Source: Phytophthora hibernalis
Taxonomy: Eukaryota > Oomycota > Peronosporomycetes > Peronosporales > Peronosporaceae
NCBI GenBank assembly: GCA_012656075.1
Contig: JAAKBF010000269.1
Coordinates: forward strand, 248,001 to 312,000
Reading direction: 5' to 3'
Length of the DNA: 64,000 nt
Position 1 is the stretch's first letter. Each line of letters opens with the position of its first letter. The position numbers and the translations under genes are program-made. Shown here in pieces: positions 10,949-23,589 of this stretch. Under the pieces are notes generated by a model. It had not been told where the DNA came from. It was given only the letters and a program-made list of their open reading frames with translations, and made no database searches.

Positions 10949-12978
10949 ATGAGCAGCAATGGGTCCCTTCAGCCGCCACTGATCATCACGGCGCTCCCGC
11001 GACCGCCAGCCACCACCGGGAGCTCCATAACCGTAGCAGGAATGTCGAACGCGCTCTCGCCTCCGGCCCCGTCCTCCGCCAGCGCGTCCTTCTCGCCGTA
11101 CGCTGCACCCAGCGCCAGACGCGTCGCCATGGAGGGCAAGAGCTTGTTCACGTGCCACCAGTGCGGCGCCCTGCTCAAGTTCCAATACAATCCCGTGTCC
11201 ATCGAGGAGAAGATCATGAAGCTGCGACCCGTGGCCTATGAACACCCAACGGAGCCCTGCGAGCCGCGAGAGAGCAAAGGAGACGTCGACGAGGAGGACC
11301 AGATGCCCAGACTCACAGAAGGGACGGACGCCGGAGAGACCACAGACGCCGAGGAGGAGGAAGAGGCCGTGCAGGCCGCTAGGTCTTCACTCAGTCAGCA
11401 GCTACCGCACAAGACGCCGGCAATTGTGCCGGAAATTGTGTGGGAACGACAACGCATCGACAGCAGCAGAGACGTCGATGTGTGGATGCCGGTGGAGTTT
11501 GACCTTATGCATGGAGATGCAGCGTTCACAAGCTGCAATCGCGGAGATATTGGACAGAATATCGCAGAGGTGGTGCCTGCACGGCTGCTGAACAAGCCGC
11601 ACCTTTGGATCTTGGACTGGGCGGTGGACCACTCCGTCCCGCACTGCGACGACGAAGGATGGGTATATGCAGCGTCATACGCTGATTTTGGCAAGATGGA
11701 GGAACCACTCGTGTCGGGAGAAGGGACAGAGCATAAGCCTGAAGGCGAAGAGGAGGATGAAACTGCACAACAACCGGAAGACATGCCGCAGGAGCGTCTT
11801 GTGCGGCGTCGGCGCCTCATTCGTAAGCGCCGAATCGATGGAAGCGACCTCAGTTGGTTCCAGGAGCTGCTTGATTGCAGGTGAGCCGCCAATGCTTAGC
11901 TGGTAACGGTGAACAAAGCACTAACGATCCATTATGATTGTTCCTCATAGCACACTTCTTCTGAAAAAGAGGTTGCCAACCTGCCATGATTGCGAAGCTA
12001 AAGTGCTTTCCCGGTTCACTCGGTACGTCAATAGTTGCCTATTTATTGTTTCGTCTTCGTGAAGATCTGATTTTATTCTACATGTGCCAGTGCACTGGAC
12101 GAGCTGGAAGAGGATCGTGTCCAATACGAGGGATTTATGACCCAGTTTACGGATGAAGAGCGGGCGTCAGCGCGGACATTTACTGATGATGGAGACTATG
12201 ATGGCGATGAGTGGCATGACGATCCAGAGTTGCGTGCGCTGGAAGAAGAGGAGCGTCGACTTCAAGAAGAGTTAGAAGCCATCGAAGATGAAACATCGCA
12301 AGTGACAGCAAAGAGGCGCGAGCTCTGGTCTACAGGAACGGATCTTGAGCAGTTGGTCCACGGCACATTTGCCGAGGGGGCATTTCTGCAGCATTTGCTG
12401 GGCCTCAGTCGCGACGAGCGCCAGTCAGTGAGTGTTTTTGCTGTGCATGCCTCGGACATGCTGCGCCGCCTGCAGCGCTACAATGTGTGCAATGATGTTT
12501 TTCACATTTGGCACGATGGGCTTTTGGAACGATTAACGGGCTGCGGCTTGGTCGTTTGCCGTCCAAACCGGTGGAGTGGGTGGAAATTAATGCCGCGTTA
12601 GGCCAGGCAGTGCTGCTGCTCGCAACGATTGCAGATCGCGCGAATTTTGAGTTTTCGCGCAACCGTCTCGTACCTCGTGGCAGCTTCTCACGTGTGGTCA
12701 ATATGTACGGCAAGGAGTACAGTCTTTTCAGTGATGGAGGTATGTTCCGGCGCCGGGGTTTTAACCAGGCTATGATTCTCTTCCTCGAATGCGTTGAAGA
12801 CGCAGGTCGTCGCGCAATGAAAGAGGAGCCGTCGCTCAAATTCCCGTACAAGGTAGAGCGCGGTAAGATCGGTGGCCTTCCCATTTCGCTCGGAAACGAC
12901 GAGCAATGGACCCGAGCGCTCAAATACATGCTCACGCACCTCAAGTGGCTTTTGGCTTGGATTTCGAAGCGCTATTGA
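10949..12978 (+). CDS. ATG6: Beclin/ATG6-like autophagy protein with inserted DysF domain
   Basis: Exons 10949-11880, 11951-12022 and 12091-12978, with introns of 70 and 68 bp. The N-terminal CxxC (FTCHQCGALLKF, near residue 67) and a second CxxC at the start of exon 2 (PTCHDCEAK) match the Beclin layout. A coiled coil follows, then the evolutionarily conserved domain: VFHIWHDG, TINGLRLGRLPS, VEWVEINAALGQAVLLL, and EQWTRALKYMLTHLKWLLAW at the end. ATG6 is a subunit of the class III PI3-kinase complex that starts autophagosome formation. Between the CxxC pairs, residues about 165-295 resemble a DysF (peroxin/dysferlin) domain: WMPVEFD, GWVYAASYADFG and RRRRLIRKR. This is not in yeast or animal Beclin. 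One base appears missing near 12520 (GGGCTTTT), which breaks the frame just after HIWHDG; the rest is intact. Confidence 0.85.
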
Positions 12979-13195
12979 GCTATACTTCGAAGAATGAATG
13001 GATGAACAAAGTCGTCGCCGGGAAACGGGTACTCGTGCCATGACAGCTGACAGTACATGTAGGTAAAACGCGTCTATTTTGCGTTTTTTGCTTGGGCTTG
13101 CTTTAGCTTCAGTCGATAAGATACACTAAGCACAGCAGAAACACATGACGTGCGGATTATGACGTTCTAATGGTCGTGCATAGTTTCGATCGTCT

Positions 13196-14490
13196 TTACA
13201 GGAGCTGCTGAATGGCCTTATGGATGGCGTTAGCAGCGTAGAGCAGCTCTTCCTGTGTGGTGGAGCGGCCCACGGACAGGCGGAGCGTTCCCTTCGCAAA
13301 CTCGGGAGCCACGTGCATGGCGGCTAACACGTGCGAGATCGTAATGTCTTCGTCCTGGAGCTCTGGGCCCTTCTGCTTGTCCGATCCGCTGTCCTGCTGA
13401 TGGCTGTGGCATGCCGATCCAGCGCTCGCGTAAACACCTTCAGCCTCAATCACTAAATTATAAACAAGGACACAGCAACGTTAGAATTCTACATGTCTCG
13501 TAGGGATGTTACTTACGGTCAAGGATACGTGGAGCGTTGATGTTTTCAAAGCTGATGCTGAGTGTGTTGGGCAGCGAGAGCTCCGGGTGGCCGTTCACCA
13601 GGTAGCTGACGTTGGTGAGACTACAGTGCTTCTGAATCTGCTCGAGGAGGAATGCCCTGCTCTCCTGCATGATGACCGCGTACTCGTGCACGTTCTTCTC
13701 CACCAGCGCACAGGCCTGACCGAGCGCTGCCACCAACGCCACATTCTCCGTGCCGCCACGGCGTCCGTTCTCCTGTGAGGCACCGTGAATGATCGTGTCC
13801 AGCACTGTACCTTCACGAATGTACAGTGCTCCGACCCCTTGGGCGCGTAGAGCTTGTGCCCCGCCACCGTCAACAAGTCGACGCCGAGGTCCTGCACGTT
13901 CACGAGTACTTTACCGACGGCCTGACTGGCATCCGTGTGCACGGCAATAGGCAGTCGACGATCCTGTTCCTGCTCGAACCGTCGCACCGCTCGGGAGATA
14001 TCCGCCACTGGCTGCAGCGATCCCACCTCGTTGTTGGCGAGCATGATAGAGACCACACACGTCTGCGACGTGAGCGCGTCAAGCATGTCCTGCACGCGCA
14101 CGCAGCCAAAGCGGTCCACGGGTAGGTACGAGACATGGAATCCCTGCGTCTCGAGCCATTTGCACGTCTCCAGCACCGCCACGTGCTCCACGCAGGACGT
14201 GACGATATGGCCACGTCCGCTCTCGCGCTTGGCGGCCAGTGCTGCGCCTTTGATCGCGTAGTTGATGGATTCGGTGCCGCCCGAGAGGAAGACCACGTCA
14301 TCCGGTTGGGATGCGCCCAACATCGACGCCACTTGGCGCGCGCCACGGCCACCGCCTGTTTGGACTGTTGGCCGAGATCGTACGAGGACGAAGCGTTGCC
14401 GAACTGCGGGCCCAGATACGGCAGCAGAGCCTGGACGACGGCGGGCTCCACGGGCGTCGTGGCGTTATAGTCGAGATATACGCGCGTCAT
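13196..14490 (-). CDS. Cysteine desulfurase / selenocysteine lyase-like, PLP-dependent class V aminotransferase
   Basis: The protein begins MTRVYLDYNATTPVEPAV (ATG 14490-14488). It shows the family hallmarks: VVFLSGGTESIN, HVAVLETCKWLE, the substrate-binding ANNEVG, AVHTDASQAVGK, and AGHKLYAPKG with the PLP-binding lysine. After a 64-bp intron (13453-13516) comes SAGSACHSH with the catalytic cysteine and LRLSVGRSTT. These enzymes take sulfur or selenium from cysteine or selenocysteine; the AACHS-type active-site loop and the lack of a targeting peptide lean to the selenocysteine-lyase branch, which cannot be settled by eye. Two single-base losses break the frame: one near 14345 in a CGCGCGC run and one in the C run near 13838-13841. 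Otherwise the gene is complete. It converges on ATG6 with 217 bp between them. Confidence 0.85.
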
Positions 14491-14969
14491 GTTATTAGTT
14501 TGGTTTGTGTGAGCAGCATTGGCGACGTAATTGGATTGGCTGAAATAAGGCGGCATGTTAGTGAGTCTTGGCGGGTGGTGCAGCGTTCCTGAAAACCCCA
14601 AAATCTCAAAATCGTCGGGGGTCGTCAAGGGTACAGGGTGGGTGGATTGCGACGTGTGAACACTTGGCCTTTGTAAGGCGGTGTCCACTCGTTGATGCAG
14701 ATCTGGTGGGAAACGACTTCAACACGATGTGCTTGGCAGAATACCGTAGCGGGACTTGGTAGTGGAGGTGGGTGCCTGCGCTGCAAGCGGCAAATGCTGA
14801 AATGAACTATTACCCCACCTCTGCTCCAGCAACCCAGATATCTATTAGGTCTTTAGCGTGCCACTGGCAACGCAAGTTAATGACCGTAGGCCGTTGCTAA
14901 GGACGCAGGCGTGTGTGAGTGCTTGCTGCCGCTCACATGGCCGTTGCCACGCAGGACACGGGCGTCACT
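14491..14969. other. Spacer without a recognisable gene
   Basis: An in-frame extension upstream of the desulfurase start exists to 14688 but reads as non-homologous sequence, so I treat it as leader/promoter. Nothing else recognised; the retroelement gag remnant begins on the far side. Confidence 0.4.
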
Positions 14970-16985
14970 TCAACTCACCTCCCTCTCGCTCTCAGCATGT
15001 GCACCGACCATTCGTTGCAGTTCCGCTTGAACTCCACGCTCCTCGCTTCGTCGCCGGGCTTGCACGCACGCCACTAGCTGTCGTTTGGCTCGTTTCCGTG
15101 CCTGCTTGCGCACCAGTCTCAACTGAGCCACACTACACTCACCGCCATCTTCTTCCGCCCCCGTTTGCGTCACTTCGCTACTCTCGTCGTTCTTGACCAC
15201 TGCCACGTGCATCACCTCAGTATGAACGTCGTGTCGTCCTTGCCTGTGGCCGCCGTCATCGACTGGTCCGTCGTTGCTGATGCGTACGCCGCTATTGACG
15301 TCACATCTTCGGAGGCTGGTGCAGTAGCACACAACGCTGCTGCTGTCACCAAGTCATCCGTCGTGGCCTTCGTGAGGTTGGCTTCCGTCACTTTCGACTC
15401 CTCGTTCGTCACCGCAGCTACGTCTGCGCTTTCTTTAGCTTGACGTCGCTCACCGCCGGCTCCACCTTCACATGGTTCGCCCAGTCCTTCATTCTCGACA
15501 TGGAGATACCGCGCACCTGCCATCGCTGGTCGCACCGTAGCCACGTAGATCGCCGCGCGTTCCGTCATGTGCTGTGTCATCCTATCGCATGCACTACAGC
15601 ACTTTATCCAATTCGTCGTTCTCCTTCGCCACCCCTTGCGACGTACAAGTTCGTTCTTCACGCCTGATTACTCATTTACTCGTGCCGGTCGAACTCGTTT
15701 CTCGGCTAGGGTGTGCTTGCCCGCTTATCGTTCGCACCATTTTTGTGCCACCCTTCCTTTGCTGGGGACTTCCACTTGTCGCCGGACGCTGTAGCCCCTC
15801 AACTGTTCCCGTCACTAGTTTTCCGTCGATTTGTCTTTCGGCGCGCGCGTCTTCATGTACTCGTCATTCTGCGCCTTCGCATCGGAATCGGTGCAGACCC
15901 TCGCAAAATGACCATTGCCGCCACATGTAAAACGCTTGATGTCGCTACCAACCATTGCGTCGACTGTCCGCACTTGAAGCAACGTGGATTATCTGCTTGC
16001 TGCTCGCCGCCTGGCCCATGCCGACTGTCCTGCTGCTTCTCCTGCGTCGTTATCTGCTTCACGGCCGCCTTCCACATCTTTTGCTTTGGCTTGGCGTCGG
16101 ACTCGCTGCCGCTGGATACAGATGCTTCTCGTTTTTCTCGTTTCACCTTCGGTTTCGGGTTCGGCTTCTTCGTTTCTGATGGATTATTTGCAGTAACCGC
16201 CCTTTTACTTTCTTCGGCTCGTACCCGTACTTACCATTCCACTGGTGTCCAGGTGGCGGATCCCACGTTCCCGAGTACTTGTTGTAGATCCCTTGAGGTT
16301 AGTGAACATCGCAATCGGCTGTACATCGTCCTGAGCAGCTGTACTGCCTTCGGTGCCGCCAGCTACTTCCGTGGGCACCGATGGAACTACCGAAACCAGG
16401 AATCACCGTCGTGTGTCCCATCGTTCCGTTCATTGGTACAACGTAGTGGCTTGGTGCCGTAGCCCATGTCTGCCCAATGATCAACACGCCTTGTGCTACA
16501 TTGTCCGTCGGATAGTCGATCTTTGTCGCCTTATGCACTGCTTCCTCGAGTGGTTTAGGCCTTCGGCGTTGGTTCACAAGTTTCCGCGTTGTTTTGTGAA
16601 GACATCGGTAGAATTAAGCTAGCAACACCCGATCGCTACCGTTATTCCGCCCAACAACATCACGTAGTCCAGCAGCAAAGTCTGCATGTTTACACCAGGC
16701 ATCATAAGACGCATGGTTACTCGCCACTCTGCTACCGACTTATCCAACTTCTCACCATACCGCCTGAGCGACGCCTTCTTCAGATAGGTCCACGTCTGTT
16801 TGGACTCAGGCAGTGTACGATCCATGTCGACCAACCACTCCGACGCGTTCTCCATCAACGTGTTGCCCAAGATGAAGTAGAGACCTTTATCCGGCCACTT
16901 GCCTCGTCCAAACGCCTCAGATTCTTTCTATGCCAGGTCGACGCGGTCAATCCACGTAGACACATACATCTTCGGTGATAGAGTG
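14970..16985 (-). pseudogene. Ty3/gypsy gag remnant
   Basis: Minus-strand reading gives pieces of an oomycete gypsy gag in order: STWIDRVDLA, KWPDKGLYFILGNTLM, EWLVDMDRTLPESKQTW, LLRRYGEKLDKSVAEWRV (about 16620-16950); PLEEAVHKATKIDYP and VPMNGTMGHTTVIPG (16299-16577); then a basic region and a broken zinc knuckle (RCFKCGQS, 15853-16146). The tail to 14970 is charged and low in recognisable motifs. At least five frame changes and a stop separate the pieces. The protein would have packaged element RNA. The first part of gag is missing at an LTR boundary at 16993. No pol follows. Confidence 0.75.
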
Positions 16986-16992
16986 AAGGAAG

Positions 16993-17831
16993 TGCTGTGT
17001 AGGATCACGCTGACATTTTCCTACCGAATGGTACGAGTCCCACCAACAACTCTCGCTTCCCTTGTCAGGTCAACGAGCGTTGGATCAAACCTGAAGACCA
17101 GGAACGATCCCTTACGCCGGGTTGGATGTGAACCCTCTGTACACCTAGGTTGTATTAGGCCAACCCAATTTAACCTGCACCACTAGCCACGAGCGAGGGC
17201 TAGGATGCAATATTGTGCTTTCGCGCGAACCCCGCAGTCCCTCAGAAGGAAGGGTACCGGCTGTCAAGCCTAATACGGGTTTGCCATGGTAAAACCTCGG
17301 CGGGTAGTAAAACGTGTATGGAACACTCGGTTCCACTATAATATATGGTGAACGACGCTTCTCGTCGCTCCCAACACTCCGCCACTCTAATCTCTTGGAC
17401 TGACCAGCTACAAACCCTCGGTTCAATGTACCTTAGGCTCGCTGACCAGCATCCCACAAGCCGAGCGTATCCAGACCCTAAGATAAGCTAGCTAGACTTA
17501 CCGAAGACGGACTTAACCCTTGGTGACTTGGGGGAAGACTGCTGATTTATTTCTGTTAATCTATGGCTCTGAGAGCCTCTGTAGTCAATCCTATAGCTAG
17601 TCCTATATCTAAATACAAATATCCAGTGTGAACAGATCCCAGTATGTGATCGCGTACCCGGCTCTATAATACCGAGGGTACGAAACTGAAATGGGTACAA
17701 ACGAGGGTTCGTACCCTCGGACGGGAATTTATTATACCCAACCGAGGCCTCGGTCACTAAACTATCGTGGTCACTGTGGCGCGGGGAATGCAATTCGCCA
17801 ATCAGAGCGCACCGGTCACTTTCCTTCAGCA
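16993..17831 (+). repeat. LTR copy A (839 bp)
   Basis: Starts TGCTGTGTAGGATC and ends CCTTCAGCA, and is the reverse complement of a second copy at 49912-50748 along its length with scattered mismatches. Common landmarks are AACGAGCGTTGGATCA, a GACAGCCGGTACCCTT-type block and GGCCTCGGTCACTAAACTAT. TG..CA ends and length support an LTR. Flanking 5-bp sequences (GGAAG and AATTG) do not match, so no target-site duplication is seen. It abuts the gag remnant to its left. Strand follows copy B, where a gag-like ORF runs out of the LTR. Confidence 0.8.
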
Positions 17832-19463
17832 ATTGGCAACTAGTTGGTTCCACTCGTTCAGGACCGGGTTGACTCAGTGGAAGCTGCACGCTAGATGCTG
17901 GAGTAGTAGCTTCTTATAACTCGGCTTTTGACGCAATCGTCGGCCTCGAACTCGGCATCTTGTTCTAAGAGCACGAAGCCGTCGGCGCTTCATGCTACAA
18001 CTCTTCTCTCGGCTGATATGTGCCTCTCGATGGATCAGCATCGCACCCGGGTGCCCTAGACTGTTTGACGGGACTACCAGGCGTTGCCTGTGATAGCTCG
18101 CCTCCGGAAGTTGCCGTTTTTATTCCGGCCCGTCTCGTTGTTGGAGCAGACATGGAGGTACACACTAGCAGTAATAATGACTCACCGGGGTCCACATTAT
18201 TCTCCGCCGAGTTCTCGAGCTACACACGGTCAAGTTCGGACGGTGATGATAACTCACCGAGGTCCGCAGAATCCTCCGACGGGAACTCGAAACTCAAAAT
18301 TACTACACCACAACTCCCCGGTTACGATGCGAGTCGGGCTGGTGAGCGTCGAACCCATCTCTAGTCACGTTCCATACACCAACAGCCCCCTGTTGCAGCT
18401 TGCCGACCAATCTGCAGTTGTAGCCGAGCTGCTGCCGGATATCCATGCTTCTACCACCATTAACTCGGCTTTGGGTCGAAGTCTGTTACCACTGTGGTGT
18501 AGGGAAATCCAGATTTTGGGTAACCCTACACTAGGGATGCCTAAGCTAGACCAGTGGGTACATCGCACTCAAGAGGATCAAGTGGATACACCGCCAAGTG
18601 GATACATCGCACTCAACAGGGAACGGACTTAATCGGGAACCGCACTTAGATGGACTCAGCGATGGACGGACTCGGCAATAATCGACTCGGCGAAAGTCGA
18701 CTTGGCGAGAATATGCTTCGAGGGAGATATACCAACTGGGGGATAAATCAGGATCTGGGCGAAGAGGCGCCGAGAGGTAGGTAAGCAGCTCGACACCAAG
18801 GGACGGATCTGAGCGAAGAGTCGCAGGAGATCTGAAACGACTCCATTTCATTAGATATTTGTATAGGACAGATAGAAGACCGTAGGTAAGAGCCCGAAGG
18901 GACTCTCCGAAGACATAGAGATAACAATCAGAGCAGAATCTTCTAAGTCCAAGAACAGCGTACACTTTTCCGGTAAGTCCTTGCGTGGGCTGGATTATGT
19001 CTGCCGTCGTTCCCCGCGAGGCATAGCTTGTAGGAAACCGTCTGGTGGCGCCAAGAGATCAAGTTCGGCCCGGGGTGGGCACTTCTCGCTACCAAGCGAA
19101 GACAAGCCTCGTCGATTTGACGTGCCGGTGGGTCTGCACAACCCAGGACACTGTAACCTCCTAGCTGGGCGTAATCTGCGCCTGGTGACCTGTAAACGCG
19201 CTCACGCGCTGCCGTCCATCCTTTGGTGGAGGGCACAGGGTTTTGCACGGAGACTGCCCCGCTCAGGCGAGTCTCTGGAGAGTTTGGAACTTGGTAATCA
19301 GCGAGAGCAGAACACAACTGAACCCCGGCTGGTGCAAACCGCCAAGGGAACCGACAGGAACCCTGCGCGCAAGCCCAACATCGCCGACCTGACTCGGAGA
19401 ATGGTTGGGCTGTTGCGTGGAAGCCGAACTAACGACGTTTTATGTGAATCACAACACCACAAC
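17832..19463 (+). other. Probable 5-prime LTR/leader of the downstream gypsy element
   Basis: No protein recognised. The stretch ends exactly at a primer-binding site, so its right part should be the LTR of the plus-strand gypsy element. The left LTR edge cannot be placed because no second copy is in the window. Short repeats of the form ACTCACCGGGGTCC / ACTCACCGAGGTCC occur near 18180-18265. Confidence 0.4.
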
Positions 19464-19481
19464 TGGTGCCGCGACCCCGGA
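19464..19481 (+). other. Retrotransposon primer-binding site
   Basis: TGGTGCCGCGACCCCGGA follows CACCACAAC. TGG at the start pairs with a tRNA 3-prime CCA, and the rest is GC-rich like a tRNA acceptor/T-arm complement. It lies 66 bp before the gag start codon at 19547. Confidence 0.7.
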
Positions 19482-19546
19482 TTCAGCGGTGTGCTTTGTT
19501 TCGCAGGTACCAAGTACAACCGAGTGAAGAGCAACAAGTGAGAAAG

Positions 19547-21835
19547 ATGGTCAAGGGATCGCCAAATTTGAGCGACGCAAGCCCGGCGACGGCCGGAGGA
19601 TCGCCGCTCGATGAGTCGAACTCGACGAGAGCCAGCATTACCGCCGCGGACGCGGAGGTGACGCGCTCCGTCCAGTTTGACGACTTCGACGATAACGAAG
19701 ACCATGGAAGCGAGGAGGAAGAAGAAGAAGAGAAGGAGGAGGATGAAGGGACGGAGTATGACGACGTGAAGAGCGTCGATCTCTGTGAAGAAGTCGACGA
19801 GTTGTCGCTTCAGGTGACCCGCATGGTAGCTCCTCGCCCAGTCGAGCGGGGCTCGGCGATGACGATGACGACGAACAAGACGTGTCTCCAGGTGATCGAC
19901 CGCCGCTTGTTCTCAAGGCGACAAAGAATGTCGAAACACCGAAGGCAAACCGAGTCCTGGCCCGACTCGTCGAAGAAATGAAGACCAACAGCCGGTGGAT
20001 CAACGTGTTCGCTCCAATGTACATGTGTCAATCGAAGTGGGCCCAACTCAGCGAGGAACTGGGCCAACCCGTCAATAGCCAAACGATGGACGAACTCGTC
20101 AAAGATACAGCGATATTACTCCGAGCAATGGGGTACCGGTGCGGCCATAAGCCGTCGAAGCCAGCGCTGACTTCTTGGTGTGCACACGATCGGAGCCGAG
20201 CTGATGAGATGGAAGCGCAAGTTGAAAGACCTGTTCGGGATGCAAGGTGGAGCCAAGGGACAATTACCCAAGGCTCGCCGAGATGAAGAACTCGACGAAA
20301 CCAAACTGGCTCCACCACAACCGTACGTCACTGAGTCATACGTTTTCCCTGAGCCGAAGGAAGACCCAGCAAAAATTCCGTTACCAGAGACACCCGAGAC
20401 GAAGCGTGGTGTATTCCGTAGCACTGAGGGAACACCGTTTTCGCCGACGCGCACATGCAAACTCCGAAGAAGGCCAGCGATCAGCCAGCTCGACGCCCGA
20501 TGGCAGCGTTCATCACTGCCGAAGAATCCGCCGAGCTCCGTCGTTTGATTCGATCGGATGCCGCAACAATCGCAACCTCTGGGGGCGATGACCAACTCAG
20601 CGATGGGGACGACTACCCTGGGTACCGCGATGTCGATGAGTCGTCGCACGACCACATCCGCCAGCTCAGCTTCGACGGGGCCGAAAGCGACTGAGGACAA
20701 GTCTTGGAAATTAGGACGCATGCGCCGCTTGAGAAGATCACGACCTTTGACGGGAAACGCTACCGGTCGGAAGATGCGTTACAATGGATCAAACGCTTCA
20801 TCTACGAGATGAAGGGGCGTGCAAACGGCAAGATGAGTGGTGTGAATCATTCTCGCTAAGTCTGGGCAAGGCTGCTCAGGGGTGGTTCCAGCAGCTTCCC
20901 AAGAATATTCAGCGAAAGTGGAATCTTCTCAGCGAGGCTTTCCTGGACTACTACTGCTCGCAATTCGACCAGTCAGCGCGAGCCCGCTACTACTCAGCGA
21001 GACGCAGGGAGAATGAACATGTCTGCGATTTCGATTGAATGGCTACGCGCACTGCCCACATCCAGTACGAGAAGGGTGGAGCTGACGCCGCAGACCATGT
21101 CGAACATTTCCTGCTTAATTGCAGAGACGACGACATCATGGATCTGCTGTACCCACAACGCCTCAGCGATATTACGAAGGTCGAGAAGGTGATCAACCAG
21201 CGCTTACTCGATGCAAAGCGCAAGAAACAACGCGATCGTCTGAGCACAAGCCGCAGTAAGGACGCCAAACGAGCTGAGAAGAAGGGAGAACAAAATCGCC
21301 GAGTCGGCTCTAAGAAACAGCAGGATGAACGCCGTGGTCGACAGGGTGAAGATAGCAGTCGCCAAGTTACTCTTGCAGATGCGTCGGTCGACGACCGGTG
21401 GGCAGCACTTGACACTCGCCGAGCTACGGCAAACACCGACCTCTACGACTCGTCGAATGGAGAAAGCGACGCGAGCGAAGTTCTCAACCAAGACTCTGAA
21501 GAAGACTCGGACTACATCGACGCCGGTAATACGACTGGAGACTCCTACCGATACCAGCAGAATTCGTCAAATCCCAAAGGACAAGCTAATCGCTGAGACG
21601 GGTCTCGAGAGCGGAAGACATACGGTCCGTGTGGAGCCTGCGGTGCAGCAGATCACGATGTACACTTTTGTCGTCGACGCTGCAAGTTCTGCAAGCAAGT
21701 GCACGAAGTAGGCCAGTGCGAACTCTTCCGACGCTTCGAGAAACTCGCCAAGTTCGTTAAGACGTCAGTCGATAAGTCCATTGTCCCGGACGATCTTCAG
21801 GACATCTACTCGTCGAGCCATTTAAACTAGTGGGC
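19547..21835 (+). pseudogene. Gypsy gag with capsid-like domain and zinc-knuckle remnant
   Basis: Starts MVKGSPNLSDASPATAGG and includes an acidic Glu-rich tract near 19710-19760. After several frame changes a gag capsid-like domain is readable (FDGKRYRSEDALQWIKRF, then LGKAAQGWFQQLP, LSEAFLDYYCSQF) up to a stop at 21036-21038, then QYEKGGADAADHVEHFL and a Lys/Arg-rich tail ending at 21596. The following 21600-21830 stretch encodes cysteine-rich CGACGAADHDVHFCRRRC, a zinc-knuckle-like piece. At least five frame disruptions are present. Confidence 0.75.
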
Positions 21836-22161
21836 TCGCCAACCATGACTGGGTTGGACAACAACGGGCTGCCACAGTCAGCAGAACCAGCAGTCGAAGC
21901 GAACTACGTGTTCGCTTTTGTTGGAAAGCGGAACGGCCCGACGAGTGGAGTGAGAATGAGAGTGATGAAGAGAGCGGACGAGCGAATGTGGACGAGAATT
22001 GTGGGCTCGGCGGGTCGAATGAAGACGAAGACCGAGCGATTGGAAGTATGGACGGAACTCAGCGACCGATGATCTCGATAGGTCAAGCCAAGAGATGGAA
22101 GTTGCTCCCTGATGAGCGACTGGGATGGTGATCATCGAGGAAATTCGATCGCCGAGCGAGA

Positions 22162-23217
22162 ATGCGAGCTCTAGTGATGGGAGCTGTGAATGATGAACGG
22201 TCAAAACTCTTGTTGGATACCGGAGTAAACGTGTCGGCTGTGACCGAAGCATTCGCTAGGAAGTTGCGACTGAAGCGACTTACCAACAACGACATGAAGA
22301 TCGATGTCCAAGGAATCGCCAAGTCAAAGGTGGCGACCACCTCTCGCGCAATCGTTAAGGTTACGCTGGGGTGGGAAGTGGTTTACGAATTCGAGGTGTG
22401 GATCATGTCACATCATGCTGGAGTCGACCTGATCTTGGGTACCGACTTCATGATACCAGCCGGTATCAGGCTGGACTTGTACAATTCAATGGCCAAACTG
22501 CCCGATGTGGTCGTGGTGCCACTAATCAACTCGTCGAGAGATGTAGATGACACAGAGTACGGCCGTGAAGTGATCGAAGGCCCACGGGAGACATTGGACA
22601 TTTTGGGGAGAGAAATTGCTCAGTTCAAGTTAAGACTGAAGCACCCCAGCGATTCGACGCATGAGCTGTGGGTTCGACAATTGAAAGGGGTCATTCCGAC
22701 AGTCGAGCACAACGCTGCTGTGCGAGCCGTGCGGGAGTTGCTGACGAACATCACCGCGAGCATAACTTGGTGTCCAGCCCATTTTCCAGTGGTTCTATGG
22801 ATGCCCCACGGAGTACTGCCTCGGGATGATGGTTATGTGCGGGTGAACTCATCGAAATATCGCGACTGGCAAGTGCTTGCCTACTACGGCGCTCTCGACA
22901 ACCGATTACTAAGGAAAGAGCAACGGTTATATATGGAATGGCTTAGCCGACAGCCTCCTGCTGTCGAAAGGCCACAGTACACGACGCCGACGGCTATAAA
23001 ACCAAGACCCGTCCAACCAGAGGAGGCCGATACTCGTGAATCGCTAGAAGTCGACGAGCTTGACGAAGATTCGATTGGTGTGTCTAACTCAGCGAGCGGA
23101 GAAATACCTCAGACTGATGCCATGGAGGGAGACTCGCCGAAACCTGACGACTCGATCATCTCGGCGACGCAAACTGACGATTCTCTAATCGACATGACGG
23201 AAAAGGGAAGAAAGTAA
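22162..23217 (+). pseudogene. Gypsy aspartic protease region of pol
   Basis: An open 351-residue frame starts MRALVMGAVNDERSK. LLLDTGVNVSAVTEAFA near residue 17 is the retroviral-type aspartic protease active site (D-T-G), and VDLILGTDFMIPAGI is the second conserved block (ILG.DF). The protease would process the gag-pol polyprotein. The remaining two thirds are linker, rich in acidic residues toward the end. This is the best-preserved frame of the element, but it is cut off from gag and RT by stops. Confidence 0.8.
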
Positions 23218-23589
23218 CTGGCAGTGGCCGCCATTGGACCAGCAAGACTCGGCGATAGCCGCTGTCCAAAGCGAAGGGCATCAGAAAAGATGCTCAACCA
23301 AATTGGACAGGGGTGACCAGTGGGACCCTGGCGAACGAGAGCCAGACCGACATACTCCTAGGCTACGGAAGCCAGGACTCGTCGAATCTGGAGAATTGGA
23401 GGTGTCAGATACTCCATTGAGCCCAGACCCAACCGAAGACCTTCGGTTGCGGTTCCTCGCGGCCGCTGAAGAACTCGAGATGCGCATCTCGACGGCTGAC
23501 GTCGTTCTCGAAGACGGGTCAGAACTCGCCGAGTTTGAACACTCGTCGAGCGATGAGAGTCTAACAGATTACGCTCGTGAGCTCGCCTT

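Noticed and set aside
16988..17836. Target-site duplication around LTR A
   Set aside because: The 5-bp flanks GGAAG and AATTG differ, as do those of LTR B (GCCCT and TATTG).
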